From contig OX377205.1 in assembly GCA_947396885.1 (NCBI GenBank), positions 62,344,969-62,408,968 on the forward strand: DNA of 64,000 nt, in the 5' to 3' direction. Below are positions 63,276 through 64,000 of this stretch, in pieces. Under the pieces are notes generated by a model. It was not told the DNA's origin, made no database searches, and saw only the letters and a program-made list of their open reading frames with translations. This DNA is from Heligmosomoides polygyrus polygyrus (taxonomy: Eukaryota; Nematoda; Chromadorea; Rhabditida; Heligmosomidae). The number at the start of each line of letters is the position of its first letter. Position 1 is the first letter of the stretch. A program made the translations under genes and the position numbers.

Positions 63276-64000
63276 ATGCTTGCTCACCCAGCCTCAGTCG
63301 TCGGCTCCGCCAACGCCGGAAGCTGGGCGTACGGGCCAGGCTTGCAGGTATCGGGTATGACGGGTCACACTATGGACGTAGCCCAAACCTAGCTAGGGAT
63401 AGTCTCCTTAACGTCGAACATGTTGAAACGTGCGCCTACTCCAGATTGATTCCTAGCTTAGTGCCGCTCACATCTCAGTGTAGCACTCAGAAGAATGTCC
63501 TCAGCAGTCCTGCTTCGTCTAGCGTTCTGTTCACAGCCTATTGCAGCCCGTCACGTCTAATGAAATGTGTGATATCTCTGTCATATCGTAGTGCCTTGGG
63601 TCACGACGAGTGATGGATTATGGAAAAGGTGGCTTACGACAAAAATGCTATTCTCTTCTGTATATAGTAGAGTGGATAGTGGCCAAACCGCTGCCGAAAC
63701 CCAGGGGCAAGACCTGGTTGAAAACGCAGCCGTATAGTGCGCAGGTCAGAGCAGCGTTCATAGGTAGCCTGCCTTGCTCCACTCCTGAAAATTGGAGGAC
63801 CTGGGCAGGTAGAAAAGCATAGTAACGCAGCGCGAAGTAAATACGCCCGCACCATTTACCACTAATTGTGAGGAACGTGCGGGAAGAATTACATACGAAA
63901 GCTTGGTGCAGTCAAAAACTGGAAACTGAAGTCGAAAAATTTTCTGACTCTGATTTTCCTACCTTCCTAAGGCCCCGTTTATAATTCTTCGCGGCGCGAC
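63276..64000. other. Unassigned, MITE terminus at the edge
   Basis: No recognised gene. From 63969 the sequence AAGGCCCCGTTTATAATTCT followed by CGCGGCGCGAC matches the terminus of the GGCC...ATAC MITE family, so another member is cut by the window end. Confidence 0.4.

Noticed and set aside
62993..63613. 206-codon open frame
   Set aside because: It spans the 42-bp GC-rich minisatellite and its composition follows the repeat. No family was recognised and a second phase is open for 186 codons.

Overview
The window looks like a gene-poor, transposon-rich stretch of a nuclear genome from a parasitic nematode, most likely a strongylid or hookworm. The evidence is short phase-consistent exons with TTTCAG-type acceptors and GTAAGT-type donors, RTE- and CR1-like LINEs, mariner elements, and a BEL/Pao retroelement with a phlebovirus-like class II envelope segment (a combination known in hookworms). 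There is no operon, CRISPR array, rRNA or convincing tRNA. Two 200-base runs of N mark assembly gaps. All family calls come from reading motifs by eye; no database search was run.

Layout. 1-620: end of a Helentron/HINE-like element with 42-bp minisatellite repeats. 618-6316: copy 1 of a roughly 5.5 kb block holding a LINE ORF1 scrap and a decayed BEL/Pao element on the minus strand. 6517-10945: small foldback MITEs and a CR1-like LINE. 11020-14190: a second HINE-like element with a long pyrimidine minisatellite. 14197-19700: copy 2 of the block, with a private SINE insertion, continuing into BEL/Pao polymerase and protease to about 21.1 kb. 22.4-22.9 kb: two exons of an unrecognised plus-strand host gene. 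23.5-25.8 kb: a CR1-like LINE split by a mariner. 26.3-27.7 kb: an RTE element lacking its active site. 27.7-29.5 kb: a third HINE-like element. 30.4-32.8 kb: a SINE and an RTE element. 34-38.5 kb: terminal exons of candidate host genes among foldback elements. 40.7-41.6 kb: a mariner with perfect 25-bp ends. 43.2-43.9 kb: a cluster of GC-rich foldback MITEs.

The right-hand third, about 44-60.3 kb, is one minus-strand host gene, an SLC6-type (sodium:neurotransmitter symporter) protein. I rebuilt it exon by exon from splice sites and matching phases. TM1, TM2, TM3, TM6, TM7, TM8, TM9 and TM10 are placed and the TM4-5 exon or exons are not found. Its TM1 departs from the usual GNxWRFPY motif. 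Its introns hold a Ty3/gypsy element with a clean 5' LTR and a long intact Gag-Pol frame, a mariner, a mariner-like foldback element, an RTE fragment and several MITEs.

The most unusual content is a set of palindromic insertions. One family runs from about 160 bp down to a 48-bp element made only of its two ends. Another family shares termini but has unrelated hairpin interiors.
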